In this document: piece by piece, positions 9,450 through 17,591 of the stretch | How positions within the stretch are numbered: position 1 is the stretch's first letter | Layout: every line of letters begins with the position of its first letter | The notes under the pieces: generated by a model | Databases searched by the model: none | What the model was told of the DNA's origin: nothing | The model's input: the letters and a program-made list of their open reading frames with translations, nothing else | From: an uncultured Wohlfahrtiimonas sp. | Lineage (GTDB): Bacteria > Pseudomonadota > Gammaproteobacteria > Cardiobacteriales > Wohlfahrtiimonadaceae | Direction of reading: 5' to 3' | NCBI GenBank assembly: GCA_947630895.1 | Contig: CANRJJ010000003.1 | Coordinates: 1-64,000, forward strand | DNA length: 64,000 nt | Made by a program: the position numbers and the translations under genes

Positions 9450-10214
9450 ATGTCTGATATCAGAATTAAAACGCCAGAACAAATCGAAGGTATCCGTAAG
9501 GCTTGCCGTTTAGCATCAGATGTTTTGGATATGATTGGTGATTATGTCAAAGTCGGCGTAACAACGTTGGAACTAGACAATATCATGAATGATTATATCG
9601 TTAAGCATGGTGCTATTTCTGCGTGTTTTGGCTATGGTGATCCAGGTTTTCCAAGATACACATGTATTTCTTTGAATCATGTGGTTTGTCATGGTATTCC
9701 AAATGATAAAGCACTTAAAAAAGGCGATATTTTAAACATTGATGTTACCGTGATTTTAGATGGCTATTATGGTGATAATAGCCGTATGTATAAAGCGGGT
9801 GAAATTTCTACATTGGCACAACGCCTTATCGACACAACATACGAAAGCATGATGTTGGGTATTGAAGTTGTGAAGCCAGGTGCAGAGTTCCGTGAAATTG
9901 GTCGTGTGATTCAAAAACATGCACATGCGAATCATTTCTCTGTAGTAGAGGATTTTTGTGGGCATGGCGTTGGTGTTGAGTTTCACGAAGCACCATTAGT
10001 TTTGCATTATGATTCGCCAAAAGTGACTGATATCATGCAAGAAGGCATGATTTTCACGATTGAACCAATGCTGAATGTCGGAAAACATGCTTGTAAAGTA
10101 TTATCGGATAATTGGACTGTTGTCACACGAGATCGCTCTTTGTCAGCACAGTGGGAGCATCAAATTTTAGTCACAGCAACAGGGTATGAAATTTTAACGC
10201 TATCAAATAAATAA
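9450..10214 (+). CDS. map: Methionine aminopeptidase, type I
   Basis: Removes the initiator methionine from nascent proteins with small second residues. The pita-bread fold is clear: the His in HVVCHGIP, the metal ligand Asp in LNIDVTV and the next Asp in YYGDNSRM, the His of GHGVG, Glu in FTIEPML and Glu in WEHQILV. Type I (no insert, no zinc-finger extension). I chose the second ATG at 9450 since AGGA is 5 bases away; for the track's ATG at 9447 it is only 2. Predicted size 254 aa (E. coli 264). Confidence 0.96.
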   Translation: MSDIRIKTPEQIEGIRKACRLASDVLDMIGDYVKVGVTTLELDNIMNDYIVKHGAISACFGYGDPGFPRYTCISLNHVVCHGIPNDKALKKGDILNIDVTVILDGYYGDNSRMYKAGEISTLAQRLIDTTYESMMLGIEVVKPGAEFREIGRVIQKHAHANHFSVVEDFCGHGVGVEFHEAPLVLHYDSPKVTDIMQEGMIFTIEPMLNVGKHACKVLSDNWTVVTRDRSLSAQWEHQILVTATGYEILTLSNK

Positions 10215-10218
10215 TATT

Positions 10219-11382
10219 ATGAACGATCATCAATCTTTTTGTATCTCAGGTGCTGGCCCAATTGGGCTCGCGTTGGCTCTAGGATTAGCGCAATTAAATG
10301 CAAATGTGACGCTGTTGGATCATAAGCAAAGTATTGATAGAGAAATCTTAGAAGATGATCGTCGAATGTTAGCGTTATCACATCGCACGGTAGAGATATT
10401 CAAGCGTTTAGGTGTGTGGGATAAAATGAGTGAACATGCGACTGCTATTGATGCAGTCCATGTTTCACAGAAAAAATGTAAAGCCGAAGTATTAATGACT
10501 GCTAAAAAGCAAGGCATTGATCACTTCGGTTTTTTAGTACCGCAAGGTCAAGTTATTTTGGCTTTGTATGATGAAGTTATTCAGCACGAAAAAATTAATC
10601 TATCCTTAGAAAGCCGAATTGTGACCAATGCAGAGTTGCATGATGGGATCGTGACAATTCACAGAAAAGACGAAAAAATTATTCAACAATTCGATTGGCT
10701 GATTGCAGCAGAGGGTGTTGAGTCTGCTTTGCGTCAAAGTTTTGGGATTCAAGCTTTCACAAGAGATTATGATCAAATCGCGGTCATCGCGCGAGCTAAG
10801 TTTGAAAAGCCACATAAAAATACGGCTTATGAACGATTTACAGAAGATGGGCCGTTGGCGTTATTGCCTGTGAATGAGCAGGAAATGGCAGTGGTTCTAG
10901 TCGCGGATCGAACAGAGTCAGATAAATGGAAAAAAGCATCAGATTTAACGTATTCAGCAGAAGTTTTATCTCGCATCGGTGCAAGACTGGGAGATATTAC
11001 TGAAGTGAGTGATCGTCAAATTTGGCCTTTAACTTTGATGATTCCGAAAAAAATTGTGAATGGTAAATTAATATTAGCGGGCAATAGTGCACATGGTTTG
11101 CATCCAATCGCTGGGCAAGGTTTGAACTTAGGTATGCGTGATTGCGAGGCAATTATTGAACTATTTAGTGTGAAGCCCTATCCAACTACTGAAGATTTAA
11201 TTCTATTTAATAATGCTCGTCGTAAAGATATTTTGCAGACGGTTGGTGCAACTGATTTCTTAGTGAATGCATTTGGTGTGAAAGGAATCGCAGCGCAAAC
11301 TGTACGATCTTTAGGGTTGCTAGGTGTGAAATTAATACCAGGTGTTAAGAAAAAAATCGCTTCGATCGGAATGGGATACTAG
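10219..11382 (+). CDS. ubiH: UbiH/UbiF-family FAD-dependent ubiquinone hydroxylase
   Basis: Flavoprotein monooxygenase acting on the aromatic ring of the ubiquinone precursor (position C4 for UbiH). Rossmann FAD motif GAGPIGLALALGLA is at the N-terminus, the DG-like motif is less clear, and the second FAD motif with the family's GNSAHGLHPIAGQGLNLGMRD is at residues ~289-308. 387 aa is normal. It and the next gene are homologous paralogues in tandem, exactly as ubiH-ubiI in E. coli and Pseudomonas, and zapA lies close by as it does there. The split of roles between the two (UbiH against UbiF/UbiI) is taken from order and may be imperfect. Confidence 0.85.
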   Translation: MNDHQSFCISGAGPIGLALALGLAQLNANVTLLDHKQSIDREILEDDRRMLALSHRTVEIFKRLGVWDKMSEHATAIDAVHVSQKKCKAEVLMTAKKQGIDHFGFLVPQGQVILALYDEVIQHEKINLSLESRIVTNAELHDGIVTIHRKDEKIIQQFDWLIAAEGVESALRQSFGIQAFTRDYDQIAVIARAKFEKPHKNTAYERFTEDGPLALLPVNEQEMAVVLVADRTESDKWKKASDLTYSAEVLSRIGARLGDITEVSDRQIWPLTLMIPKKIVNGKLILAGNSAHGLHPIAGQGLNLGMRDCEAIIELFSVKPYPTTEDLILFNNARRKDILQTVGATDFLVNAFGVKGIAAQTVRSLGLLGVKLIPGVKKKIASIGMGY

Positions 11383-11390
11383 GAGAAAAT

Positions 11391-12599
11391 ATGCAAAAAT
11401 TTGATGTTGTAATCAATGGTGCTGGCTTAGTTGGATCAAGTATTGCACTCGCTTTGGCAGCTGCAAATTTCAAAGTATTAATCGTTGAATTTGCCCCGAT
11501 TGAGAAGCTATATCCTAAAGATGATTATGGTTTGCGAGTTTCTGCATTCACGCCTTCTAGTCGTAAATGGTTGGAGTATGTCGGTGTATGGGATCAACTA
11601 TTGCACAGCGGTAGAATGACGCCATTTTTGCATATGCATGTTTGGGATGCAGCAGGTGATGGTGCTTTGCAACTCGATGCAGATGGTACAGGTTCAGATG
11701 CTTTAGGTTGGATTTTAGATAATGAAGCAACGCAAGGCGCTTTATTGGATCGAGTGAAAACAGAATCGAATATCACACTATTAGATAATTGCAAACTCGT
11801 CGATTTTGAAAATATTGTCGGTGGCGTGATTGTCCAAGTTAGTACAGGTGAAAAATTTGAAACTGAATTGGTAATCGGTGCAGATGGTGGTCGATCACTC
11901 ATTAGAGATTGGGCGAATATTCCAAGCACAGGTTGGAGTTATGGGCAAAAAACAATTGTTGGGCAGGTTAAACCTGAACGCAGTCATGACAATACGTGTT
12001 GGCAGAAGTTTGATAAGAATGGACCAGTTGCATTATTGCCATTAAACGATGGGCGTTGTTCATTGGCTTGGCATACAACACCACAAGAAGCAGATGAGTT
12101 ATTAGCGCTCGATTCGGAAGAATTTGGTAGACGATTGACAGAAGCATTCAATGGTCGCTTTGGTAAGATCGAGGCAGATTGGAAATTAGGCGCATTTCCA
12201 TTGCGCTTGAATCATGCGCGTCATTATTATCGCAATCATTTTGTATTGGCAGGTGATGCTGCGCACAATATTCATCCTCTAGCAGGCTTAGGCGTAAATA
12301 TCGGCTTTTTAGATGCAGCAACGTTGGCTGAAGAGCTGATGGATGCTCGTCAGCAGGGCTTAAATTTGTCAGATGAAGTTGTATTGAGCAAATATGAAAA
12401 GCGTCGTAAAAAACATAATATGTTAATTATGGGCGCTATGGATGTATTCAAAAGAAGCGGCGGTTCAGATAACTTTGTGATGAACAAGCTTCGAAATGTG
12501 GGATTAACCGTTGCTGATAAATTCCCATTGGGAAAGAGAGAGTTGGCAAAATTTGCTATGGGTTATTATGGAGACATTCCAAAATTTATAAAACCTTAA
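11391..12599 (+). CDS. ubiI: UbiH/UbiI-family FAD-dependent ubiquinone hydroxylase (VisC-like)
   Basis: Second flavin monooxygenase for ubiquinone synthesis, most likely the C5 hydroxylase UbiI, though UbiF (C6) cannot be excluded. FAD motif NGAGLVGSSIALALA at the start, GADGGRSLIRDWA in the middle, and GDAAHNIHPLAGLGVNIGFLD in the C-terminal half. 402 aa. AGGAG stands 6 bases before the ATG and the gap to the previous gene is 8 bases. No membrane segment; these enzymes act in the soluble Ubi metabolon. Confidence 0.85.
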   Translation: MQKFDVVINGAGLVGSSIALALAAANFKVLIVEFAPIEKLYPKDDYGLRVSAFTPSSRKWLEYVGVWDQLLHSGRMTPFLHMHVWDAAGDGALQLDADGTGSDALGWILDNEATQGALLDRVKTESNITLLDNCKLVDFENIVGGVIVQVSTGEKFETELVIGADGGRSLIRDWANIPSTGWSYGQKTIVGQVKPERSHDNTCWQKFDKNGPVALLPLNDGRCSLAWHTTPQEADELLALDSEEFGRRLTEAFNGRFGKIEADWKLGAFPLRLNHARHYYRNHFVLAGDAAHNIHPLAGLGVNIGFLDAATLAEELMDARQQGLNLSDEVVLSKYEKRRKKHNMLIMGAMDVFKRSGGSDNFVMNKLRNVGLTVADKFPLGKRELAKFAMGYYGDIPKFIKP

Positions 12600-12619
12600 A
12601 TCGGATAGGGCATTAAAGA

Positions 12620-13024
12620 ATGATTGAAGAGAAATTTAAAACATTAGAATCAAATATTTTTAGCTTGCTAGAAGAAAACAAAAATCTGAAAGTAGAGTTG
12701 GAGCTTTTGAAAGAAAGCTTGAGCCAATGCATGACTGAATCAGCAGAATCGATCAAGGTTTTAAAAGAAGAATCAGAGCAAAAATATGAAGCGTTACAGT
12801 TGGAATCAGCACGTAACTTAACAAATTTGCAAACAGAATCAGCGCAATCGATCGCAGCGCTACAGGCAGCTTCTTCTCAGGCTTTGGAAACTTTGCAAAC
12901 TGAATCTGCTCAAGCATTACAAGAGTTGAAAGATGAGAATGATTTGGTTCAATCTCGCAATACTGAATTGACGATGCATTTGAAAAAAATCATGAGTCGT
13001 TTAGAGTCTTTAGGTGTTCAATAA
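12620..13024 (+). CDS. Coiled-coil protein with 11-residue repeats, next to zapA (possible ZapB-like/TIGR02449-like)
   Basis: A 134-aa, almost wholly helical protein that I cannot assign firmly. Residues 1-36 look like an ordinary leucine heptad coil. Residues 37-102 are six back-to-back 11-residue units of the pattern LQtESAqxlxx (for example LQTESAQSIAA). The last 30 residues return to a leucine-rich helix. In Pseudomonas and relatives a short coiled-coil gene sits just before zapA, and this gene occupies that place, so a divisome or ZapA-partner role is a reasonable inference. It is about twice as long as that small family, because of the repeat block. No signal peptide or membrane segment. 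Confidence 0.75.
   Translation: MIEEKFKTLESNIFSLLEENKNLKVELELLKESLSQCMTESAESIKVLKEESEQKYEALQLESARNLTNLQTESAQSIAALQAASSQALETLQTESAQALQELKDENDLVQSRNTELTMHLKKIMSRLESLGVQ
12728..12925 (+). repeat. Six in-frame 33-bp (11-aa) repeats
   Basis: The repeat block encodes residues 37-102 of the coiled-coil gene. The units are CMTESAESIKV, LKEESEQKYEA, LQLESARNLTN, LQTESAQSIAA, LQAASSQALET and LQTESAQALQE. The protein repeat is clearer than the DNA repeat, so the expansion is not recent throughout. Confidence 0.85.
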
Positions 13025-13036
13025 GGGGATAGATCA

Positions 13037-13327
13037 ATGGAATTAATCACAATCACAGTTTTAGGTATAGATTATAAAATTAACTGTCCACCTGAAAAAA
13101 TTGATTCATTAAAACGTTCAGCAGTTTTATTAGATTCTCGCTTAGCTACGATGAGAGCGAGCGGAAAAATGTCGATTGAGCAAGCAGCTATTATGGTTGG
13201 GTTACATTTGGCAGATGAGTTGTTGCAATCTGAAAGTGCACTAAAAAATATTAGAACCGAATGGGTTGGTCAATTGGATTCTTTGAATTTTAAATTGAAT
13301 GAAGCATTGGAAAAAAAGGAATCATAA
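13037..13327 (+). CDS. zapA: Cell division protein ZapA
   Basis: Cytoplasmic activator that cross-links FtsZ protofilaments at midcell. The N-terminal globular part shows VTVLGIDYKINCPPE-like family sequence and the later IEQAAIMVGLHLADELL segment, followed by a C-terminal helix for dimer or tetramer formation. 96 aa (E. coli 109). Twelve bases after the coiled-coil gene; its stop overlaps the next start as TAATG. Unlike in E. coli, no 6S RNA-like sequence follows it. Confidence 0.92.
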   Translation: MELITITVLGIDYKINCPPEKIDSLKRSAVLLDSRLATMRASGKMSIEQAAIMVGLHLADELLQSESALKNIRTEWVGQLDSLNFKLNEALEKKES

Positions 13328-13740
13328 TGATTTTGGATGCTCGAATTGCCAATAGCACTAAATTTATTGCGGAATTATCACTTTGTAATCTTTATTTGCA
13401 AAATGAATCACGCTTTCCTTGGTTGGTTTTAGTGCCAAGAATTGCTGATGTATCTGAATTAATCGACTTGTCAGAAGCTGATCAACAGCAGTTAACCAAA
13501 GAGATCGCGCTAGTTTCTAAATTAGTTCAATCAATGTTTAAGCCAGATAAGCTGAATGTTGCAAATTTAGGCAATGTTGTGGCGCAATTGCACATTCATG
13601 TTGTGGCGCGTTTTAATGCTGATGCAGCTTGGCCTGATCCTATTTGGGGCAAATTTAGCGCGCCAATGACTTATTCTGATGAAGAAAGTGATCGATTGGT
13701 AAGTGCAATTCAAGCTCAGTTGATGAGCCATGTTATATGA
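13327..13740 (+). CDS. HIT domain protein (QLHIHVVAR subfamily)
   Basis: Histidine-triad nucleotide hydrolase/transferase superfamily member of 137 aa. The triad region reads QLHIHVVARF followed by DAAWPDPIWG, which is the conserved pattern of a proteobacterial subfamily in which the first triad His is Gln. Cellular substrate unknown. It overlaps zapA by one base and yihY by four (ATGA), so all three are coupled. Confidence 0.88.
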   Translation: MILDARIANSTKFIAELSLCNLYLQNESRFPWLVLVPRIADVSELIDLSEADQQQLTKEIALVSKLVQSMFKPDKLNVANLGNVVAQLHIHVVARFNADAAWPDPIWGKFSAPMTYSDEESDRLVSAIQAQLMSHVI

Positions 13741-14717
13741 ATATCGTTAAAAAATTGAATGCATGGCTCTGGAGTGAGCCATGCAATATTTTTAAATTTT
13801 TATGTCAATTGATGTATCGATTGATAGAAAGCGTGACAAAAGAAGGTATTCGAACTCGTGCGCAAGCCTTGGCTTATACAACCATCTTATCCATTGTTCC
13901 GCTTTTAGCCGTTAGCTTTTCAATTTTAAAAAGCTTTGGTGTATACCAAAGCTTTATTCCCATTCTGAATAGAATGTTTGCGGCAAGCGGTATACAAGAT
14001 CATGATTTGACAGATAGTTTGATTGGTTTTGTTGATAATGTTCAGGTCGGTATTTTGGGTAGTGTTGGCTTTGTTATTTTGTTCTATACCGTTGTTAGCT
14101 TAATCAGCACGATTGAAACTGCTTTTAATAATAACTGGGGTGTTGAGCGAAATAGAAAGTTTACGCAAAGATTTTCATATTATTTAGTGGTCGTATTGAT
14201 TGGGCCAGTTTTAATATTTTCTTTAATATCAATGATTTCAAGTGCGGTGATTATAAAAGCATTTGAAGTGCCATTGCCCATTTGGTTAACAGAATCATTG
14301 AGTGAAGGCTTTACCATTTTGGTGCTGACAGTTTGTTTGACAGCTATATATTGTTTTGTGACTAATGCTAAAGTGAAATTTATTCCTGCGTTGATTGGTG
14401 GTCTGGTTGCTGCCGTTGCATGGCATTTTATGGGGAAGGTTTTTACGGATTTTATCGCGACATCGAGTAAATATTCAGGAATATATTCAGGTTTTGCGAG
14501 TGTGATTTTATTCTTTATTTGGCTAGATTTAACATGGTTGATTGTATTGGTGGGTAACCGTTTAACCTATTTATTGCAATATCCTGAAAAGTTAAGAATT
14601 GACAGTCAAAATAGTGAGTTTGTTGTGCCTGAATCAATCACGCTAACAATCTCTCCAAAAGATAAATATGGTGACGAATGGATGGTTCAGTCCATTCGAG
14701 CGAAAAAGGAGAAGTAA
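13737..14717 (+). CDS. YihY/UPF0761 family inner membrane protein
   Basis: Polytopic inner-membrane protein of 326 aa with about six membrane segments. It shows the family blocks TRAQALAYTTILSIVPLLAV near residue 45, FNNNWGVERNRKF near 128, and YSGFASVILFFIWLDLTWLI near 250. The family was once called RNase BN in error; the real function is unknown. ATGA overlap with the HIT gene. Confidence 0.9.
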   Translation: MNIVKKLNAWLWSEPCNIFKFLCQLMYRLIESVTKEGIRTRAQALAYTTILSIVPLLAVSFSILKSFGVYQSFIPILNRMFAASGIQDHDLTDSLIGFVDNVQVGILGSVGFVILFYTVVSLISTIETAFNNNWGVERNRKFTQRFSYYLVVVLIGPVLIFSLISMISSAVIIKAFEVPLPIWLTESLSEGFTILVLTVCLTAIYCFVTNAKVKFIPALIGGLVAAVAWHFMGKVFTDFIATSSKYSGIYSGFASVILFFIWLDLTWLIVLVGNRLTYLLQYPEKLRIDSQNSEFVVPESITLTISPKDKYGDEWMVQSIRAKKEK

Positions 14718-15170
14718 GTGGCTAATGAGGTTCCTTTTTGGGAAAAGCCTTTGGCGACGTTGTCATCAGATGAATGGGAAGCATTGTGTGATGGCTGTGG
14801 TTTGTGTTGTTTGAATAAAATTGAAGACATTGGCACAGGCAAAATTTATACCACGAGAGTTGCGTGTGATTTATTAAACTTGGAAACCTGCCAGTGCAGT
14901 AATTATGTAAATCGTAAAGAATTTGTGCCTGATTGCATTAAGTTAACTTATAAAATGGTCGCAACGGTTGATTGGTTACCTGAAACCTGTGCTTATGCTT
15001 TGAGATATCGTGATAAACCTTTGCCTGAATGGCATTATTTATTAACCAATGATCGAAAAAGTGTTCATGAATACATTGATGTGACTAAGCATAAATTGAT
15101 TCATGAAAAAGATACAAGAAAGCCGTTGCACTATTACATGATAGATGGAGATTTTATACGTGAGCCATGA
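14718..15170 (+). CDS. YcgN/UPF0260 family cysteine-cluster protein
   Basis: 150-aa cytoplasmic protein of the UPF0260 (YcgN) family, also classed with zinc/iron-chelating CxxCxxCC proteins. The N-terminal cluster is [14 protein letters not shown], with further Cys at [11 protein letters not shown] and PDCIKL, and a later [17 protein letters not shown] block. Function is not established; metal or Fe-S binding is likely from the cysteines. GTG start directly after the yihY stop, with AGGAG 6 bases upstream. It overlaps moaC. Confidence 0.9.
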   Translation: MANEVPFWEKPLATLSSDEWEALCDGCGLCCLNKIEDIGTGKIYTTRVACDLLNLETCQCSNYVNRKEFVPDCIKLTYKMVATVDWLPETCAYALRYRDKPLPEWHYLLTNDRKSVHEYIDVTKHKLIHEKDTRKPLHYYMIDGDFIREP

Positions 15171-15642
15171 ATTAACACATTTTAATCAAGCTGGCGATGC
15201 ACACATGGTGAATGTCGCGGATAAAAGTGAAACAAAACGCATTGCGATTGCTCATGGATTCATTTCAATGAATCAAATTGCTTTCGATGCTTTGCAAAAA
15301 GGTGAAAGTAAAAAAGGTGATGTTTTAGGTATTGCTAGAATTGCCGCAATTCAAGCAACAAAGCAAACAGCTTTATTGATTCCTTTATGTCATCCTTTGC
15401 CTTTGACGCATGTTTCAGTGGATTTTAACAATCTTGAAGATCGTACATTAGAAATCGTTGTTCAAACGGAAACAGTTGGCAAAACAGGTGTAGAAATGGA
15501 AGCAATTACAGGTGTTTCTGTTGGACTGATGACTGTTTATGATATGTTGAAAGCTGTTGATAAAGGTATGATTATCAGCAATATCGAGCTGTTAGAGAAG
15601 GTCGGAGGAAAAAGTGGTCATTATAAACGTGCTGAAAAGTAA
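15160..15642 (+). CDS. moaC: Cyclic pyranopterin monophosphate synthase MoaC
   Basis: With MoaA converts GTP to cPMP, the first intermediate of molybdenum cofactor. Conserved parts: [18 protein letters not shown], the active-site stretch [35 protein letters not shown] and the C-terminal [11 protein letters not shown] chose the GTG at 15160 over the track's ATG at 15145: GGAG lies 9 bases upstream of the GTG, and the 160-aa product aligns with the start of E. coli MoaC (161 aa). It overlaps ycgN by 11 bases. No other molybdopterin gene is in the window. Confidence 0.93.
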   Translation: MSHELTHFNQAGDAHMVNVADKSETKRIAIAHGFISMNQIAFDALQKGESKKGDVLGIARIAAIQATKQTALLIPLCHPLPLTHVSVDFNNLEDRTLEIVVQTETVGKTGVEMEAITGVSVGLMTVYDMLKAVDKGMIISNIELLEKVGGKSGHYKRAEK

Positions 15643-15649
15643 AGAAATT

Positions 15650-15678
15650 TTGACAAAAAATTCAGCAAAGATTAGAAT
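15650..15678 (+). promoter_or_regulatory. Sigma-70 promoter of the yceD-rpmF-plsX-fab operon
   Basis: A perfect -35 TTGACA is followed after exactly 17 bases by TAGAAT, five of six matches to the -10 consensus. It starts 8 bases after the moaC stop and gives a leader of about 30 bases to yceD. This is among the strongest promoters in the window, fitting a ribosomal protein operon. Confidence 0.85.
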
Positions 15679-15715
15679 GGCAATCTTTTTTGAGATTATT
15701 AGCAGGGTATTTTAA

Positions 15716-16216
15716 GTGAAATACGCAGAGTTTCCCCTCAAAAAAACTGTCAATGAAGGACGAGTTTACGAAGATTCGCTCTCTGGAGAGCATTTTCCTC
15801 GGCTAAAAGAGGCAGTTCATTCTGTCGATTCGCCCTTTCATTTTCGTATTCAAGGCGATACGAATCGATTAGGACAAAAAGAGGTAAAAGGTGATGTAAG
15901 TGTTGAAGTATCAATGATTTGTCAAAGATGCTTAGAACCTTTCAAAACTACAATTGACTTGCCAATTCATTGGATCCCTGTCAAAGATGAGTCGGATCAA
16001 GAATCTATTGGTGATGATGACGCATTATTAGTGATTGATGGTGATGAAGTGAATCTTTTAGAGTTATTAGAAGATGAAGTTTTATTATCACTACCGTTAG
16101 TGCCGAAGCATGATCAAGATGATAATTGTGAAGGTAAGAATTATTTAGAAAAGCTCAAACCACAAGAGGAAAAAAAACAACCTTTTGCTGAGCTGGCTGA
16201 ATTACTAAAAAAATAG
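15716..16216 (+). CDS. yceD: YceD/DUF177 family protein (23S rRNA accumulation)
   Basis: 166-aa cytoplasmic protein of the DUF177 family, conserved before rpmF and linked in E. coli to 23S rRNA accumulation. The metal-binding-like CQRCLEPF motif is near residue 75, followed by an acidic stretch and the late LEDEVLLSLPLVPKHD block. GTG start with AGCAGGG 8 bases upstream. First gene of the operon, as in other gammaproteobacteria. Confidence 0.92.
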   Translation: MKYAEFPLKKTVNEGRVYEDSLSGEHFPRLKEAVHSVDSPFHFRIQGDTNRLGQKEVKGDVSVEVSMICQRCLEPFKTTIDLPIHWIPVKDESDQESIGDDDALLVIDGDEVNLLELLEDEVLLSLPLVPKHDQDDNCEGKNYLEKLKPQEEKKQPFAELAELLKK

Positions 16217-16249
16217 TTTTTCTTTAGTATATTTTAAGAGGAAATAAAC

Positions 16250-16444
16250 ATGGCTGTTCAAAAATCAAAAGTAACACGTTCAAAACGTAATATGCGTCGT
16301 GCACACGACTTTTTAACAAGCGCACAATTAAGCACGGATGCGACAAGCGGTGAATTACATCGTCGTCACCACATCACAGCTAATGGCTTTTATCGTGGTC
16401 GCCAAGTATTAAATTTTGATAAAAATGTACCAACTGTAGAGTAA
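16250..16444 (+). CDS. rpmF: 50S ribosomal protein L32
   Basis: Small basic large-subunit protein: [20 protein letters not shown] start, then [18 protein letters not shown]. 64 aa. It has no cysteines, so it is the zinc-free (C-minus) type. AGAGG Shine-Dalgarno. The conserved yceD-rpmF-plsX order supports it. Confidence 0.98.
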   Translation: MAVQKSKVTRSKRNMRRAHDFLTSAQLSTDATSGELHRRHHITANGFYRGRQVLNFDKNVPTVE

Positions 16445-16467
16445 TTTCTCTTAAAAGTTGATAAAGT

Positions 16468-16505
16468 AAAACCTGCGTGAATATCTTATTTGCGTGGGTT
16501 TTTTA
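16468..16505 (+). terminator. Terminator-like hairpin between rpmF and plsX
   Basis: AAAACCTGCG pairs with CGTGGGTTTT (ten pairs, two of them G-U) across a 15-base loop, followed by a run of six Ts. As plsX follows within 25 bases without a clear promoter of its own, this is probably a partial terminator that lets rpmF mRNA exceed the fatty-acid genes. Confidence 0.55.
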
Positions 16506-16529
16506 TTAGAATAATTTTATTTGGATAGT

Positions 16530-17588
16530 ATGTCACTTAATCAAAAAATTACGATCGCTGTGGATGTTATGAGCGGTGATAAGGGTTCGGAAGAACTTAT
16601 CCCTGCGATTATCTCTGTGGCTCAAAATAACGCAAATATTACGTTGATTGCGGTAGGGCAAGAGGATAAGTTAACTGCTCAATTGAGTGGTCATCAACTC
16701 TTTAAAGACGGGCGAATTCAAATTCAAAATGCAACTCAAGTTGTTGAGATGGATGAGCAGCCGCAAAGTGCGTTAAAAAATAAAAAAGATTCGTCGATGC
16801 GAGTTGCGATTAATCTTGTCAAAGATGGATCTGCTTCGGCATGCGTTTCTGCTGGAAATACTGGTGCTTTGATGGCGACAGCACGTTTTGTGTTAAAAAC
16901 AATGCCAGGGATTGATCGTCCTGCGATTTGTACGGTTTTACCATCGTTGAAATCAAAGTATAAGCATGTGCATATGCTAGATTTAGGTGCAAATGTCGAT
17001 GAAGAGCCTAAGCATCTTCAGCAGTTTGCAATTATGGGTTCTTTATTGGCAGCAGCTGTTGATAACAATCCATCGCCGAAAGTGGCACTATTGAATATTG
17101 GCTCAGAAGCGATCAAAGGCAATGCATTGGTCAGAGAAACTGCGCAGTTACTGCAAGAAACAAACCTGAACTATATTGGTTTTGTGGAAGGTGATGGCAT
17201 TTTCTTTGATGATGTTGATGTTGTTGTCTGTGATGGGTTCTCAGGTAATGTTGCATTAAAAACATTAGAAGGTTCTTGTAAGTTAATCGCTGAATATTTG
17301 AAGCGTTCATACAAGAAAAACATATTCACAAAAATGGCGGCGCTTATTTCAAAGCCAGTTTTAACTTCTTTGAAAAAAGAAGTGGATCCTCGCAATTATA
17401 ACGGGGCAAGTTTGCTTGGTTTGCGTGGCATTGTTGTGAAATCTCACGGTAACGCGGATCGTATTTCTTTTGAAAATGCTATCAATATTGCGGTCAAACT
17501 GGCTGAGCAAAATGTCGTCGGTAAGATCGAGAAGCATTTCTCAATAGAAGATGGTATAACATCCGATTCGGAAAAAATTAAGGGTTAA
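16530..17588 (+). CDS. plsX: Phosphate acyltransferase PlsX
   Basis: Makes acyl-phosphate from acyl-ACP, the donor for PlsY in phospholipid synthesis; peripheral membrane enzyme. Blocks: AVDVMSGDKGSEELIPA (the usual DVMGGD has Ser here), SSMRVAINLVKDG, SAGNTGALMATARFVL, VVCDGFSGNVALKTLEG and a C-terminal GLRGIVVKSHGNAD. The track start is a TTG; I use the ATG three codons on, at 16530, with GGA upstream. 352 aa. Four bases before fabH. Confidence 0.95.
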   Translation: MSLNQKITIAVDVMSGDKGSEELIPAIISVAQNNANITLIAVGQEDKLTAQLSGHQLFKDGRIQIQNATQVVEMDEQPQSALKNKKDSSMRVAINLVKDGSASACVSAGNTGALMATARFVLKTMPGIDRPAICTVLPSLKSKYKHVHMLDLGANVDEEPKHLQQFAIMGSLLAAAVDNNPSPKVALLNIGSEAIKGNALVRETAQLLQETNLNYIGFVEGDGIFFDDVDVVVCDGFSGNVALKTLEGSCKLIAEYLKRSYKKNIFTKMAALISKPVLTSLKKEVDPRNYNGASLLGLRGIVVKSHGNADRISFENAINIAVKLAEQNVVGKIEKHFSIEDGITSDSEKIKG

Positions 17589-17591
17589 GGC

